In this document: positions 1 to 8,436 of the stretch, piece after piece
Layout: every line of letters starts with the position of its first letter
Numbering within the stretch: the stretch's first letter is position 1
DNA from: Bradyrhizobium sp.
Lineage (GTDB): Bacteria; Pseudomonadota; Alphaproteobacteria; Rhizobiales; Xanthobacteraceae
DNA length: 22,926 bases
Reading direction: 5' to 3'
NCBI GenBank assembly: GCA_028290305.1
Contig: JAQGKC010000170.1
Location: 1-22,926 of the forward strand
Notes under the pieces: model-generated
Told to the model about the DNA's origin: nothing
What the model saw: only the letters and a program-made list of their open reading frames with translations
Database searches by the model: none
Translations under genes and position numbers: made by a program

Positions 1-1
1 T

Positions 2-430
2 GCCAGCCAGCTCGCCGGCATGTTCGAGGCCATGGCAGAGCTTGAGGCGCTATGCGCCGGCATTGCCGCCGAGCGCATGACCTTGATCGAGCGCCAGGCG
101 CTGGAGGACATTCATGAGAATCTGCGCGTCCTGATCCAGAGCGGCGATCCGCAGGAATATCACGAGGCCAATGAGGCGTTTCACAACGCGATTTATGACG
201 GCGCGCATAATGCCTATCTCGCCGACCTGACGATTGCGACGCGGTCGCGCGTGCAGCCGTTCCGCCGCGCGCAATTTCGCAATCTCGGGCGATTGGCAAA
301 ATCGCATGCCGAGCATGACCGCGTCGTGGTGGCGATCCTGCGCGGCGACCGCGTCGGCGCGGCAACCGCGATGCGTGCCCATATCGAGCTGGTGCGCGGC
401 GAATACGAGCTCTACGCGGTGTCGGTGTAA
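2..430 (+). CDS. GntR-family regulator, FCD domain, 5'-truncated by window edge
   Basis: The reading frame is open from base 2, so the gene begins left of the window and the N-terminal winged helix is missing. The 142 visible residues are almost all helical and look like an FCD ligand-binding domain. The start resembles the usual FCD opening (FEAMAELEALCAGIAAER), followed by an EYHEANEAFHNAIYDGAHN segment that carries the D/H metal- or acid-binding pattern of this family, and then a late H of the 'RAHIE' type. FCD regulators of the GntR superfamily are usually repressors released by a small carboxylate. The gene converges on an allophanate hydrolase gene across a palindromic repeat, so control of that neighbour or of an upstream operon is plausible but unproven. 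The family call is confident; the effector is unknown. Confidence 0.88.
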   Translation, partial: ASQLAGMFEAMAELEALCAGIAAERMTLIERQALEDIHENLRVLIQSGDPQEYHEANEAFHNAIYDGAHNAYLADLTIATRSRVQPFRRAQFRNLGRLAKSHAEHDRVVVAILRGDRVGAATAMRAHIELVRGEYELYAVSV

Positions 431-464
431 ACCGTCGCGCAGCTACGTCGGCGATAGTCACTCC

Positions 465-578
465 GTCATTGCGAGGAGCCACCGGGTCGGCGCGAAGCGC
501 CGCCCGATGACAGGCTCCGCGACGAAGCAATCCAGTCCTGCTCGTGTTCTGGATTGCTTCGCTTCGCTCGCAATGACG
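465..578. repeat. Dispersed palindromic repeat, long copy (Bradyrhizobium-type)
   Basis: The outer arms gtcattgcgaggagc and gctcgcaatgac, and the inner arms gcgacgaagcaatccag and ctggattgcttcgcttcgc, pair to form a long imperfect hairpin. A second, shorter copy lies at 19215-19296. Relative to that copy this one carries about 35 extra bases (near 480-518), which contain their own small GC hairpin (ggcgc gaa gcgcc). It fills the space between two convergent genes and could stop transcription from both sides. Such elements are scattered through Bradyrhizobium-type genomes. Confidence 0.85.
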
Positions 579-581
579 AAA

Positions 582-2378
582 TCACACCGCCGCCGGCTCC
601 GCGACAAACGCCCGCCAGCCGCCAAATGTGGAGATATCGCGCGCGCCATCGACATCGGCGGGTTCGACAATGAATCCCTTCACGCCGCGGCCATCGGCGA
701 GGCGCACGGTGCCGATCGACAATGGCGGCGGGATCGCTGCGACGAATTTTCCGAACGCGGCCGTCGACAGGGCCCAGATCTCCAGTTCGATCGAGGATCC
801 CGTCCCTCGCTTCACGCGCAGCATGCCGGGTTTCGGCGGCGCGGTGTCCAGCGCATAGAGCTTGTAGTCGGGTGCGGTCGCAGCCGCCTCCAGCAAACGT
901 CCGCCGAGCGCCTTCAATTCCCCGTTGAGCGCCATGCCCGAGAGGTGCGCGCCGACCACCGCAACGGCAATTTCATTGCCATTCAATCCGGGCGGTAAGA
1001 TCGCCAGCGGCGGCTGCGGCAGACCCCTGCTGCCCATCGCCAGTTTGGTGTCGGCATGGAAGATGCGGCCGATGCTTGCAAGCTGCGCGTCCCTTCCGGC
1101 CGGCGCCAACAGCGTAATGCCGAAGGGAATATCGTCGGATCGTATCGCTGCCGGCAAAGCGAGGCCGCAGAGATCGAGCAGGTTGACGAAATTGGTGTAG
1201 GTGCCGAGCCTGCTGTTGAGTTCAACCGGATTGGCGAGCACCTGCGCGGTGCCGTAGGCGGTCGGCGCCGTCGGCAGCACCAGCGCGTCGATACTCGTAA
1301 AGGCGCGCTCGGCGATGCGGCGCAGCGCCTGCAGCCGGTACAGCGCCGAGAACGTCTCGGCCGCAGTCAGTCGTGCGCCGGCAGCGGTTATTTCGCGCGT
1401 CACGGGATGGATCGCATCCGGCGACGACGCCAGCAGGTTGCGGATGACGAGATAACGTTCCGCGACCCACGGTCCTTCATAGAGCAGCCGCGCGGTTTCA
1501 TAGAACGGTTCGAGATCGACTTTCACCAGCGTGGCGCCGAGCGCGGTCCAGCGCTGGACCGCGTCGCGATAGGCGGCTTCCGAAGCCTTGTCGCCGAAAA
1601 AGATCAATTGGCCGTCATGCGGCACGCCGAGCCTGAGATTGGCGGGAAACGCACCCATCTGCGCCAGCGGCCGGTCACGCGAATATGGATCGGCGGCATC
1701 GGGGCCGGCCATCGCAGCCAGTGCCGTCATCGCGTCGTCGACGGTCAGCGAAAACACCGACACGCAATCGAGCGTCCGGCATGCCGGCACCACGCCGGCG
1801 GCGGAGATCAACCCCAGGCTCGGCTTTAGCCCGACGATGTTGTTGAGCATCGCGGGTACGCGGCCGGAGCCGGCCGTGTCGGTGCCCAGCGCCAGCGGCA
1901 CCAATCCTGCCGACACGGCCACGGCCGATCCGGAACTCGATCCGCCCGGAATCAAATCGCCGCGCATCGGATTGTTGGGAATGCCATAGGGCGAGCGCAC
2001 GCCGACGAGGCCGGTGGCGAACTGATCGAGGTTGGTCTTGCCGACAATGATGGCGCCGGCCGCGCGCAGCCGCGCCACGGAGGTCGCGTCGTGCGAGGGC
2101 GAATAGGCGAAGGCCGGACAGGCGGCGGTGGTGGGCAGACCTGCGACGTCGATATTGTCCTTTACCGCGACGGGAACGCCGTAGAGCGGAAGCTGCGCGG
2201 CATCTTTCGCGGTCAGGGCTTCCGCTTCCGCCAGCGCTTCTTTTTCGTCGCGCAAGCTGATGAAGATGGCGGGATCGTTGTGATCGCGAATGCGCTGAAA
2301 GCTGCGCGCGACGGTTTGCGCCGGCGAACCAATGCCAGCGCGATGCGCGGCGACTATCGCAGCGACAGTCTCGGTCAC
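582..2378 (-). CDS. atzF: Allophanate hydrolase (stand-alone, amidase-signature family)
   Basis: This 598-residue enzyme splits allophanate (urea-1-carboxylate) into ammonia and CO2. The N-terminal ~430 residues are an amidase-signature domain with the Ser-cisSer-Lys triad visible: Lys near 73 (AVKDNID), Ser about 147/148 (GGSSSGSA) and Ser171 (GTDTAGSG). The C-terminal ~160 residues (GNEIAVAVVGAHLSGMALNG onward to FGGWRAFVAE) match the second domain of AtzF/DUR1,2-type enzymes. I chose the GTG at 2378 because GAGG lies six bases upstream and the protein then begins TETVAAIVAAHRAG, as family members do; an in-frame TTG at 2414 has no such site. No urea carboxylase gene is visible, so allophanate must come from a carboxylase or cyanurate/biuret route encoded elsewhere. 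The family call is firm; the symbol follows the stand-alone form. Confidence 0.92.
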   Translation of the reverse strand: MTETVAAIVAAHRAGIGSPAQTVARSFQRIRDHNDPAIFISLRDEKEALAEAEALTAKDAAQLPLYGVPVAVKDNIDVAGLPTTAACPAFAYSPSHDATSVARLRAAGAIIVGKTNLDQFATGLVGVRSPYGIPNNPMRGDLIPGGSSSGSAVAVSAGLVPLALGTDTAGSGRVPAMLNNIVGLKPSLGLISAAGVVPACRTLDCVSVFSLTVDDAMTALAAMAGPDAADPYSRDRPLAQMGAFPANLRLGVPHDGQLIFFGDKASEAAYRDAVQRWTALGATLVKVDLEPFYETARLLYEGPWVAERYLVIRNLLASSPDAIHPVTREITAAGARLTAAETFSALYRLQALRRIAERAFTSIDALVLPTAPTAYGTAQVLANPVELNSRLGTYTNFVNLLDLCGLALPAAIRSDDIPFGITLLAPAGRDAQLASIGRIFHADTKLAMGSRGLPQPPLAILPPGLNGNEIAVAVVGAHLSGMALNGELKALGGRLLEAAATAPDYKLYALDTAPPKPGMLRVKRGTGSSIELEIWALSTAAFGKFVAAIPPPLSIGTVRLADGRGVKGFIVEPADVDGARDISTFGGWRAFVAEPAAV

Positions 2379-2666
2379 GCGCTGCCTCGATCGGATAAAA
2401 CATTCGGCCCGCAAAGCGGCCGGGAGGTTGCTGGTGCCATGGTGATTACACTCCGGAGGTGCCGAATATCTGCCCTATCGAAGCAAGCGGTGTGCCATTG
2501 TGTACAGCGGCAATGCAAGATCGAATCTTGGGAATAAACGTGTTTGTCCAATTACTTGAAGACATTTCAAGTCACTGATTGCAGCCCGGGCCGAGTCTGA
2601 CGGATCGGATCTGCTCATTTCCTGTGCAGGCTATTCAAGCCTTCTCCGGGAGGACGCATCGGCCCT
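2379..2666 (-). promoter_or_regulatory. Upstream region of allophanate hydrolase gene with two candidate operators
   Basis: This 288-bp gene-free stretch lies between the hydrolase start and the end of the NADH dehydrogenase gene. It is richer in A+T than its flanks. It holds a 7-bp perfect inverted repeat, ACTTGAA-gacat-TTCAAGT, at 2554-2572. It also holds a near-palindrome, attgtgtacag, at 2497-2507 that resembles the TTGT-N2-ACAA operators bound by many GntR/FCD proteins. A weak minus-strand promoter, ttggac then 16-17 bases then aagatt/agattc, may lie between them. All assignments here are inferred from sequence shape only. Confidence 0.35.
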
Positions 2667-3950
2667 TCAGTGGACCACTTTGCTGCTTCCCTGGGTGATC
2701 AGGCGCGCGGCGCGCTGGTCGCGCACGTAGATCCACAGCCAGCTCATCGCGACGCTCAGCCGGTTGCGCACGCCGATCAGGAAATAGATGTGCGCGATGC
2801 CCCAGATCCACCAGGCAATCGTGCCGCGCAGCTTGATGCGGCCGAAATCGATCACCGCCTGCCGCTTGCCGATCTGCGCCAGGCTGCCGGCGTGCTTGTA
2901 ACGGAACGGCGCAATTGTGCCGCCGCCAAGGCGCGCCTTGATGGCGTCGGCGACATAGCGGCCCTGCTGCTTGGCCGCCGGCGCAATGCCGGGCACCGGC
3001 TTTCCATCGGGGTCTGCGATCGTCACGGTATCGCCGATGGCGAAAATATCGGGGTGACCGGGAACGGTGAGATCGGGCAGAACCTGCAGGCGGCCGGCGC
3101 GGTCGGCCGGCGCGCCAAGCCATTCGGCGGCGGGCGACGCGCGCACGCCGGCGGCCCAGATGATGGTTTTGGCGTCCAGCCTGTTGCCGCCATACACGAC
3201 GCCGTCTGCAGAGCATTCGGTGACGGCTTGCCCCAATACGACTTCGACGCGGATGCTTTCAAGCGAGCGCTGGGCATAGGTTGAGAGATCGTCGGGAAAG
3301 CCCGCCAGCACGCGGGGGCCGGCTTCGATCAGGACGACACGCGCCTTGTGGGTGTCGATGTTGCGGAAGTCGGGCGGCAGCGTGTCCTGCGCCAGTTCCG
3401 CAATGGTGCCGGCGAGTTCGACGCCGGTCGGTCCGGCGCCGACAATGACGAAGGTCAATAGCGCGGCGCGCCGCTGCGGATCGGTCTCGCGCTCCGCGCG
3501 CTCGAAGGCCACGAGAATACGCCGCCGCAACGTGGTGGCGTCCTCCAATGTTTTCAGGCCGGGCGCGAACGGCTCCCATTCGTCGTGGCCAAAATAGGCG
3601 TGCCGCGCCCCGGTGGCGAGAATGAGCGCGTCATAGGGGAGCGCGTCGCCGTCATCGAGCACCACGCGCTTGGTTTTCGTATCGACGCCGCTCACCGTGG
3701 CGAACAAGGTCGTGACCTCCGGGTGATCACGCAGCAAGTAACGGATCGGCCAGGCGATCTCCGACGTCGCCAATGAGGCAGTCGCGACTTGATACAATAG
3801 CGGCTGGAACAGATGATGGTTGCGCCGGTCGAGCAGCGTGATGCTGACCGGCGCGCCCTTAAGCCGATGCGCGGCTTCCAAGCCGCCGAAACCTGCGCCG
3901 ACGATCACCACGCGATGGAGTTCTGCTGGTCGCGCCTGTTCTGTCGACAT
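2667..3950 (-). CDS. ndh: Type II NADH dehydrogenase (NDH-2)
   Basis: The 427-residue flavoprotein is expected to move electrons from NADH to quinone at the inner face of the membrane without pumping protons. Two Rossmann nucleotide-binding motifs are clear: GAGFGG at about 18-23 for FAD and GAGPTGVELA at about 171-180 for NADH. Family landmarks also visible are NHHLFQPLLYQVAT (about 44-57), the FAD-site IFAIGD near 300, and an APAAKQQGRYVA stretch matching the conserved quinone-site helix. The C-terminal region contains a hydrophobic segment (WWIWGIAHIYFLIG) and amphipathic residues suited to membrane attachment. Length matches the family. The gene appears to be its own unit, 154 bp from the MFS gene upstream. 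No strong ribosome site precedes the ATG at 3950. A related NAD(P)H:quinone or ferredoxin-type reductase is the only realistic alternative. Confidence 0.92.
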   Translation of the reverse strand: MSTEQARPAELHRVVIVGAGFGGLEAAHRLKGAPVSITLLDRRNHHLFQPLLYQVATASLATSEIAWPIRYLLRDHPEVTTLFATVSGVDTKTKRVVLDDGDALPYDALILATGARHAYFGHDEWEPFAPGLKTLEDATTLRRRILVAFERAERETDPQRRAALLTFVIVGAGPTGVELAGTIAELAQDTLPPDFRNIDTHKARVVLIEAGPRVLAGFPDDLSTYAQRSLESIRVEVVLGQAVTECSADGVVYGGNRLDAKTIIWAAGVRASPAAEWLGAPADRAGRLQVLPDLTVPGHPDIFAIGDTVTIADPDGKPVPGIAPAAKQQGRYVADAIKARLGGGTIAPFRYKHAGSLAQIGKRQAVIDFGRIKLRGTIAWWIWGIAHIYFLIGVRNRLSVAMSWLWIYVRDQRAARLITQGSSKVVH

Positions 3951-4104
3951 ATTCGGTGGTCTCTGGTTTCAGATTTTTCCGAACGTTCAACCCAAATGTA
4001 GTCCTTTGCATGCTTCGGTCCAAGGGCAGGAAGGTTTCATTCCTCGCAAATCGAGCGATAGTCAAAACGCATCGTCAGCACCGGGGATGACGGTGGCGTG
4101 GCGT

Positions 4105-5523
4105 TTATCCCGCGTCAGAGATGCTCTGCGGCACCGGCACAGCGGCGACGCGGTGGCGTGCCGGCAGCCACAAACCCGCCAAGGCTCCGAGCAACGAAAG
4201 CGCGGCCGCGACTTTCATGGCCGCCGCGAAGCCGGTGCTGAACGTCGCGGCAGAATCGACCGTGCCGCTTGCAGAAAACACCGCCACCAAGGCGGCGATG
4301 CCGAACATGCCGCCAAGAAAGCGCCCCATGTTGAAGACGCCGGAGGCCTTGCCCATTTCGGTGATGGCGACCGAACTCAAAATCGCATTTTGCGCTGACG
4401 GCATCGCCATCGAAACGCCGACGCCCGCGAGAGCGAGCGGCGCGGCCAGGCTGGAATAAGCCATGCTGGGCGAAACCATCATCGCGATCCAGCCGAGGCC
4501 AACGGCCTGCATCAATAGCCCGATCACGACGAGCGGCCGTTCACCGGCCTTGTTGACGATAGCGCCCGCGATCGGTGCGGTGACGAACAGCGTCGCGGTC
4601 CAGGGCAGCAGCCTCAGGCCGGCACCGAGCGGCCCGTAGCCCAAAGCGGTTTGCAGGAATTGCGGCAGCAGAAACAGCACGCCATACATCGCCGCATAAA
4701 ACAGAAAGCTCGCGGCAACGCCGGCGGAAAACGCCCGCGACTGGAATAGCCGCATCGGCACCATCGGCGCCGGCGTACGCAATTCCCAAACGACGAAGGC
4801 GGCTGCGAGCAGCGCGCCTGCAGCGAGCGTGCTCATGACTTCGGCGCTGGTCCATCCAGCAACATTGCCGCGCAGCAGGCCACATACCAGGGCCAGGGCG
4901 GCAACCGCGACAAGCACCAGGCCGGGAATATCCAACGTGGCCACCGGGCCGAAGCTTTCGCGAATCCGCGTCACCGCCAATGCGATTGCGACCATGCCGA
5001 TCGGAAGATTGATCCAGAAGATCCATCGCCATCCCAGGCTTTCAGTGATGAAGCCTCCGATGGCAGGGCCGATGATGAGGGCAAATCCGGTCACACCGCT
5101 GAAGATGCCCAATGCCCGCGCACGCTCTTCTTTGGCGAAGGCGCCGCTGAGGATCGCCATCGCGAGCGGCATCACCAGTGCCGCTCCGGCGCCTTGGGCG
5201 GATCGCGCGGCGATCAACCATCCGATGCCGCCGGAAAGCGCGCATGCCATTGACGCGACGACAAACAGGGCAATGCCGGCGGCAAACATCCGGCGGCGTC
5301 CGAACCGGTCGCCCAGCGCGGCGCCTGTCAGCAATAAAACCGCGAAGGTCAGGTTAAAGGCGTTGAGGGTCCATTGCAGCGTCGCGACCGATGCGCCGAA
5401 ATCCTCGCGGATGGTGGCGAAGGCCGTCGTGATGATCTGCGCATCCAGCGCCATCATGAAAGACGCCAGCGCCGTCACGCCAAGCACCCAGTTTTTTCCG
5501 TGCCGACCGTCCGTTTCCTGCAT
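4105..5523 (-). CDS. MFS transporter, DHA2 (EmrB/QacA-like) drug:proton antiporter family
   Basis: The 472-residue integral membrane protein probably exports a small organic compound in exchange for protons. The first membrane segment carries a variant of the DHA2 LDxTIVNVALP signature (ALDAQIITTAFATI). Motif A is present as GDRFGRRRMF, followed by ARSAQGAGAALVMPLAMAIL. The antiporter motif C appears as GVTGFALIIGPAIGG, and RWIFWINLPIG is the usual DHA2 loop. About 14 hydrophobic segments can be counted. The ATG at 5523 is preceded by GGAGAG. The gene is divergent from the small ABM-like gene and the ECF sigma factor, so it may share their regulation. The substrate cannot be read from the sequence. 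Confidence 0.87.
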   Translation of the reverse strand: MQETDGRHGKNWVLGVTALASFMMALDAQIITTAFATIREDFGASVATLQWTLNAFNLTFAVLLLTGAALGDRFGRRRMFAAGIALFVVASMACALSGGIGWLIAARSAQGAGAALVMPLAMAILSGAFAKEERARALGIFSGVTGFALIIGPAIGGFITESLGWRWIFWINLPIGMVAIALAVTRIRESFGPVATLDIPGLVLVAVAALALVCGLLRGNVAGWTSAEVMSTLAAGALLAAAFVVWELRTPAPMVPMRLFQSRAFSAGVAASFLFYAAMYGVLFLLPQFLQTALGYGPLGAGLRLLPWTATLFVTAPIAGAIVNKAGERPLVVIGLLMQAVGLGWIAMMVSPSMAYSSLAAPLALAGVGVSMAMPSAQNAILSSVAITEMGKASGVFNMGRFLGGMFGIAALVAVFSASGTVDSAATFSTGFAAAMKVAAALSLLGALAGLWLPARHRVAAVPVPQSISDAG

Positions 5524-5706
5524 TGCCTCTCTCCGCCTGGTCTGCGCCTGCGTCGCGCGGCGCTCTCACCGACAAGACGAACCGGAAGCGGCGGAGGATG
5601 CGGCCCAACATATTTTCTTTGCGCCCGAATCCTTCCGTGGGCGTCGAACGTCTATCGATCGAGACGCAATGATCCCCGCAGCGCGGAACCCGCAAAGGAG
5701 AGAATG
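5524..5706. promoter_or_regulatory. Divergent promoter region between MFS exporter and ABM/ECF pair
   Basis: About 180 bp separate the two divergent start codons, and promoters for both directions should lie here. I see no convincing sigma-70 pair and no clear ECF-type GGAAC/CGTC pair at proper spacing. The region contains repeated cgtc/gacg words (for example near 5641-5665), which could be part of an ECF promoter but are not decisive. The AAAGGAG at 5694-5700 is the ribosome site of the plus-strand gene. Confidence 0.4.
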
Positions 5707-6012
5707 ATGAAACGGACCTTGATCAGGTATAAAACGAAGCCGGATATGGCCGACAAAAACGCAGAACTGATCGCAGGAGTGTTTGCGGAATTGAAAGCCG
5801 CAAAGCCGGAGGGCGTGCGCTATCTTTCGCTGCGGCTCGACGACGGTACTTTCGTGCATTTCGTCGAGGCGGAGGCCGAGGCGGCCCACGTCCTTCCAAG
5901 TCTGGCTGCCTTCAAGGCGTTCCAGAGCGGGATTCGTGAGCGCTGCGTCGAGCCGCCTCAGGCAGGTAACGTTACAATCGTCGGCAATTATCGCATGCTG
6001 GGTGAGTTCTAG
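5707..6012 (+). CDS. Small dimeric alpha/beta-barrel protein, ABM-like (putative monooxygenase or stress protein)
   Basis: This protein of about 101 residues has the beta-alpha-beta-beta-alpha-beta look of the ferredoxin-like dimeric barrel family. An opening strand TLIRYKTKPD is followed by a helix DKNAELIAGVFAELKAA, strands GVRYLSLRLDDGTFVHFVE, and a second helix ending in a final strand NVTIVGNYRML. ABM-type enzymes act on quinols or aromatic polyketides without cofactors, but many members have no known activity. AAAGGAG lies six bases before the second of two adjacent ATGs, so I prefer 5707; the ATG at 5704 is equally in frame. The stop is only 21 bp before the ECF sigma gene, so the two are very likely co-transcribed. 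The fold call is moderate and the activity is unknown. Confidence 0.75.
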   Translation: MKRTLIRYKTKPDMADKNAELIAGVFAELKAAKPEGVRYLSLRLDDGTFVHFVEAEAEAAHVLPSLAAFKAFQSGIRERCVEPPQAGNVTIVGNYRMLGEF

Positions 6013-6033
6013 GCATTGACTTCCGGAGGCGGA

Positions 6034-6912
6034 ATGAAGTCGGCAGCTGTGGCGGATATAAATCGGCTTCTGGTCGCGATGCGGCCGAAGCTGCATCGCT
6101 ATTGCGCGCGCATGGTCGGCTCGGTGATCGACGGCGAGGACGTGCTGCAGGACGCGCTGATCAAAGCGGTGGAGTCATATGCTGCCGCCAGTCCGATCGG
6201 TAATCCGGAGGGCTGGCTGTTTCGAATCGCACACAACACCGCGCTGGATTTCCTGCGCCGCCGCAACCGGCAGGAAGCTCTCCGATCAGGCGAGGAGGTG
6301 GATATGATTGCCGACCCGGCCGCCGACACCGTCACCAGCCGCCAGATTGCAAGCGCAAGTCTTCGCACCTTCATGCGCCTTCCGGTCGCGCAGCGCTCCA
6401 GCGTGATCCTGATGGATGTGCTTGGCTGCTCGCTAAGGGAAGTCTGCGAGGTAATGGATTTGAGCCTTCCCGCAGTGAAGGCGGCGCTGCATCGCGGACG
6501 AACGCAGCTTCGCGAACTGGCCGATGAGCCGGACAATCTGCCGCGCCCGAAATTGTCGGAAGCTGATCGCGATCGCCTCGGAACCTATGTCGCGCATTTC
6601 AACGCGCGGGATTTCGATGCGATCCGCGCCATGATCGCGGACGATGTGCGTCTCGATCTCGTCAACAAGACGCGCATGAGCGGCAAGGAACAGGTTTCAA
6701 GATATTTCGGAAATTATTCGAAGGTCGCAGATTGGCATCTGGTGCCCGGATCCGTCGAAGAACACCCCGCCATTCTGGTGTTCGATCCCAACGAACCGGA
6801 CAGAGGGCCGAAATATTTCGTGCTGCTGCAATGGTCGGCCGACAAAGTCGCAGTCATCCGCGACTTCCGCCACGCGCCCTACATCATCGACGGCGCGGAA
6901 TATCTCGTCTGA
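6034..6912 (+). CDS. ECF-type RNA polymerase sigma factor with C-terminal SnoaL-like domain
   Basis: The 292-residue protein begins with sigma region 2 (about 8-78: RYCARMVGSVIDGEDVLQDAL, then WLFRIAHNTALDFLRRR), which binds core polymerase and the -10 element. Region 4 (about 113-162: LPVAQRSSVILMDVLGCSLREVCEVM and LSLPAVKAALHRGRTQLREL) reads the -35. A further ~115 residues (about 178-292) form a SnoaL/NTF2-like domain: YVAHFNARDFDAIRAMIADDVRLDL. Sigma factors of this build, such as the ECF41 and ECF56 types, are controlled by their own C-terminal domain rather than by a separate anti-sigma factor, and none is visible nearby. I chose the ATG at 6034 because GGAGG sits four bases upstream; an in-frame TTG at 6016 overlaps that site. 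Likely targets are the ABM gene and the divergent MFS exporter. Confidence 0.88.
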   Translation: MKSAAVADINRLLVAMRPKLHRYCARMVGSVIDGEDVLQDALIKAVESYAAASPIGNPEGWLFRIAHNTALDFLRRRNRQEALRSGEEVDMIADPAADTVTSRQIASASLRTFMRLPVAQRSSVILMDVLGCSLREVCEVMDLSLPAVKAALHRGRTQLRELADEPDNLPRPKLSEADRDRLGTYVAHFNARDFDAIRAMIADDVRLDLVNKTRMSGKEQVSRYFGNYSKVADWHLVPGSVEEHPAILVFDPNEPDRGPKYFVLLQWSADKVAVIRDFRHAPYIIDGAEYLV

Positions 6913-7244
6913 TCAGCCGCCATTCGCGGCGGGGTGACTTCGGGCGGCCCGCACCAGAGCCGGTCCAATCGAGTGCCGGTCAGACACAACGCCGCAGCCG
7001 CAAATTCCAGAACCAGAACTATAATTCTTGCCATCGGCGCCCGCTGCGAACTATGGTGCATGGCGGTGGGGTATGAGCCAAAGGTTCTAAGGGGAGCGGG
7101 CGTTTCATGCTTGCCGCCAGCGGAAGATTTCGCGCACAAAAAACGTCACCTAAAACCGAAGGCCCGAGCATGGAGCGTGGATGCTTCCTGGACGGGGCAT
7201 CGGCTGACCGGGGCATACGTAAAATAACGAGGAGGGAAGCAAAT
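6913..7244 (+). other. 332-bp gene-free region upstream of the Liv-type importer
   Basis: No convincing gene is present. Just after the sigma gene a 5-bp GC stem (gccgc-cattc-gcggc, 6916-6930) could be a weak terminator, but no T run follows. A perfect TATAAT occurs at 7020-7025, about 220 bp before the binding-protein start, without a recognisable -35. A short direct repeat, ggggcat, flanks 7193-7216. The GAGGAGGG at 7229-7236 is the strong ribosome site of the next gene. The importer promoter must lie here, but I cannot place it. Confidence 0.4.
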
Positions 7245-8417
7245 ATGAAAAAGGCATTCTGGCTGGCGGGCGCCACAGTTCTCGCGCTGGCGAGCCCGGC
7301 GCTGGCGGCGGATTCCATCAAGATCGGGTTTGTCTCTACCTTCAGCGGTCCAACCGCTGTTATCGGCAACGACATGCGCAACTCGTTCGAACTTGCGCTC
7401 GATCACATGGGCCGCAAGATGGACGGCAAGCCGGTCGAGGTGATTTACGAAGACGACCAGCAGAAGCCTGACATCGGCAAGCAGAAGACCGAAAAACTGG
7501 TCCAGTCCGACAAGGTCGATTTCATCGCCGGCTATATCTGGTCGAACGTGCTGCTGGCCTCGCTCAAGACCGCGGTGGATTCGCAGACCTTCCTGATCAG
7601 CGCCAATGCGGGACCGTCGCAACTCGCCGGTGAATTGTGCTCGGCCTATGTGTTTTCGACGTCCTGGCAAAACGACCAGACGCCGGCGGCGATGGGCCTT
7701 TACATGAACCAGAAGGGCGTGAAATCGGTGTTCCTGATCGGCCCGAATTATGCCGCCGGCAAGGACATGCTGGCCGGCGTGAAGAGCACGTTCAAGGGCG
7801 AGGTGCTGGGCGAGGAATACACGGTGTGGCCGAGCCAGCTCGACTTTTCAGCGGAGCTGTCGAAGGCGCGCGCGTCGAAAGCGGAATCGATCTTCGTGTT
7901 CTATCCGGGTGCAGCCGGCGTGCAGTTCCTCAATCAATATGCGCAGGCCGGAATCAAGCAGCAGATTCCGCTCTACACCGCGTTTACCATAGATGAATTG
8001 TCGTTGCCGTTGCAGAAGGACAATGCGCTCGGCGTTCCCGGCGCGCAGGAATGGGTGAACGATCTGCCGAATGAAGAGAACAAGCGGTTCGTCGCCGATT
8101 ACCGCAAGAAGTACCCCAACCTGCGCCCGACTTATTATGGCGCGCAAGCCTATGACGCCGCGCAATTGATCAACAGCGCCGTGGTCGCGGTAAAGGGCGA
8201 TATGACCAAGAAGGACGCAATGAAGGCGGAGATGGAAAAAGCCAACTTCAAGTCGCTGCGCGGCCCATTCAAATACGGCAACAATCACATCCCGATCCAG
8301 AACTTCTATCTGCAGGACGTGGTAAAGGACGCCGACGGCGCGCTTGCGCTCAAGACCGTTGCCACCATCGTCAAGGACGACCAGGATCGCTTCCACGACA
8401 AATGCCAGATGAAGTGA
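7245..8417 (+). CDS. Branched-chain amino acid/aromatic acid-type ABC transporter, periplasmic binding protein
   Basis: The 390-residue protein captures the substrate for the Liv-type importer encoded just downstream. It starts with a classical Sec signal peptide (MKKAFWLAGATVLALASPALA) with likely cleavage after ALA at 21. The mature part has the type I periplasmic binding fold: IKIGFVSTFSGPTAVIGNDM, then VEVIYEDDQQKP, a VDFIAGYIWSNVLLAS strand-turn, and YGAQAYDAAQLINSAV near the end. Members of this family bind branched-chain amino acids, amides, urea or aromatic acids. The nearby aryl-CoA ligase makes aromatic carboxylates a reasonable guess but no more. GAGGAGGG lies about eight bases ahead of the ATG. 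A terminator-like hairpin follows the gene, which would give more binding protein than membrane components. Confidence 0.93.
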   Translation: MKKAFWLAGATVLALASPALAADSIKIGFVSTFSGPTAVIGNDMRNSFELALDHMGRKMDGKPVEVIYEDDQQKPDIGKQKTEKLVQSDKVDFIAGYIWSNVLLASLKTAVDSQTFLISANAGPSQLAGELCSAYVFSTSWQNDQTPAAMGLYMNQKGVKSVFLIGPNYAAGKDMLAGVKSTFKGEVLGEEYTVWPSQLDFSAELSKARASKAESIFVFYPGAAGVQFLNQYAQAGIKQQIPLYTAFTIDELSLPLQKDNALGVPGAQEWVNDLPNEENKRFVADYRKKYPNLRPTYYGAQAYDAAQLINSAVVAVKGDMTKKDAMKAEMEKANFKSLRGPFKYGNNHIPIQNFYLQDVVKDADGALALKTVATIVKDDQDRFHDKCQMK

Positions 8418-8436
8418 TCACCAATCCCATCCAGTA

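Noticed and set aside
5374..5703. Upstream extension of the small ABM-like gene
   Set aside because: It crosses the divergent MFS start and lacks family likeness; AAAGGAG at 5694-5700 places the start at 5704/5707.
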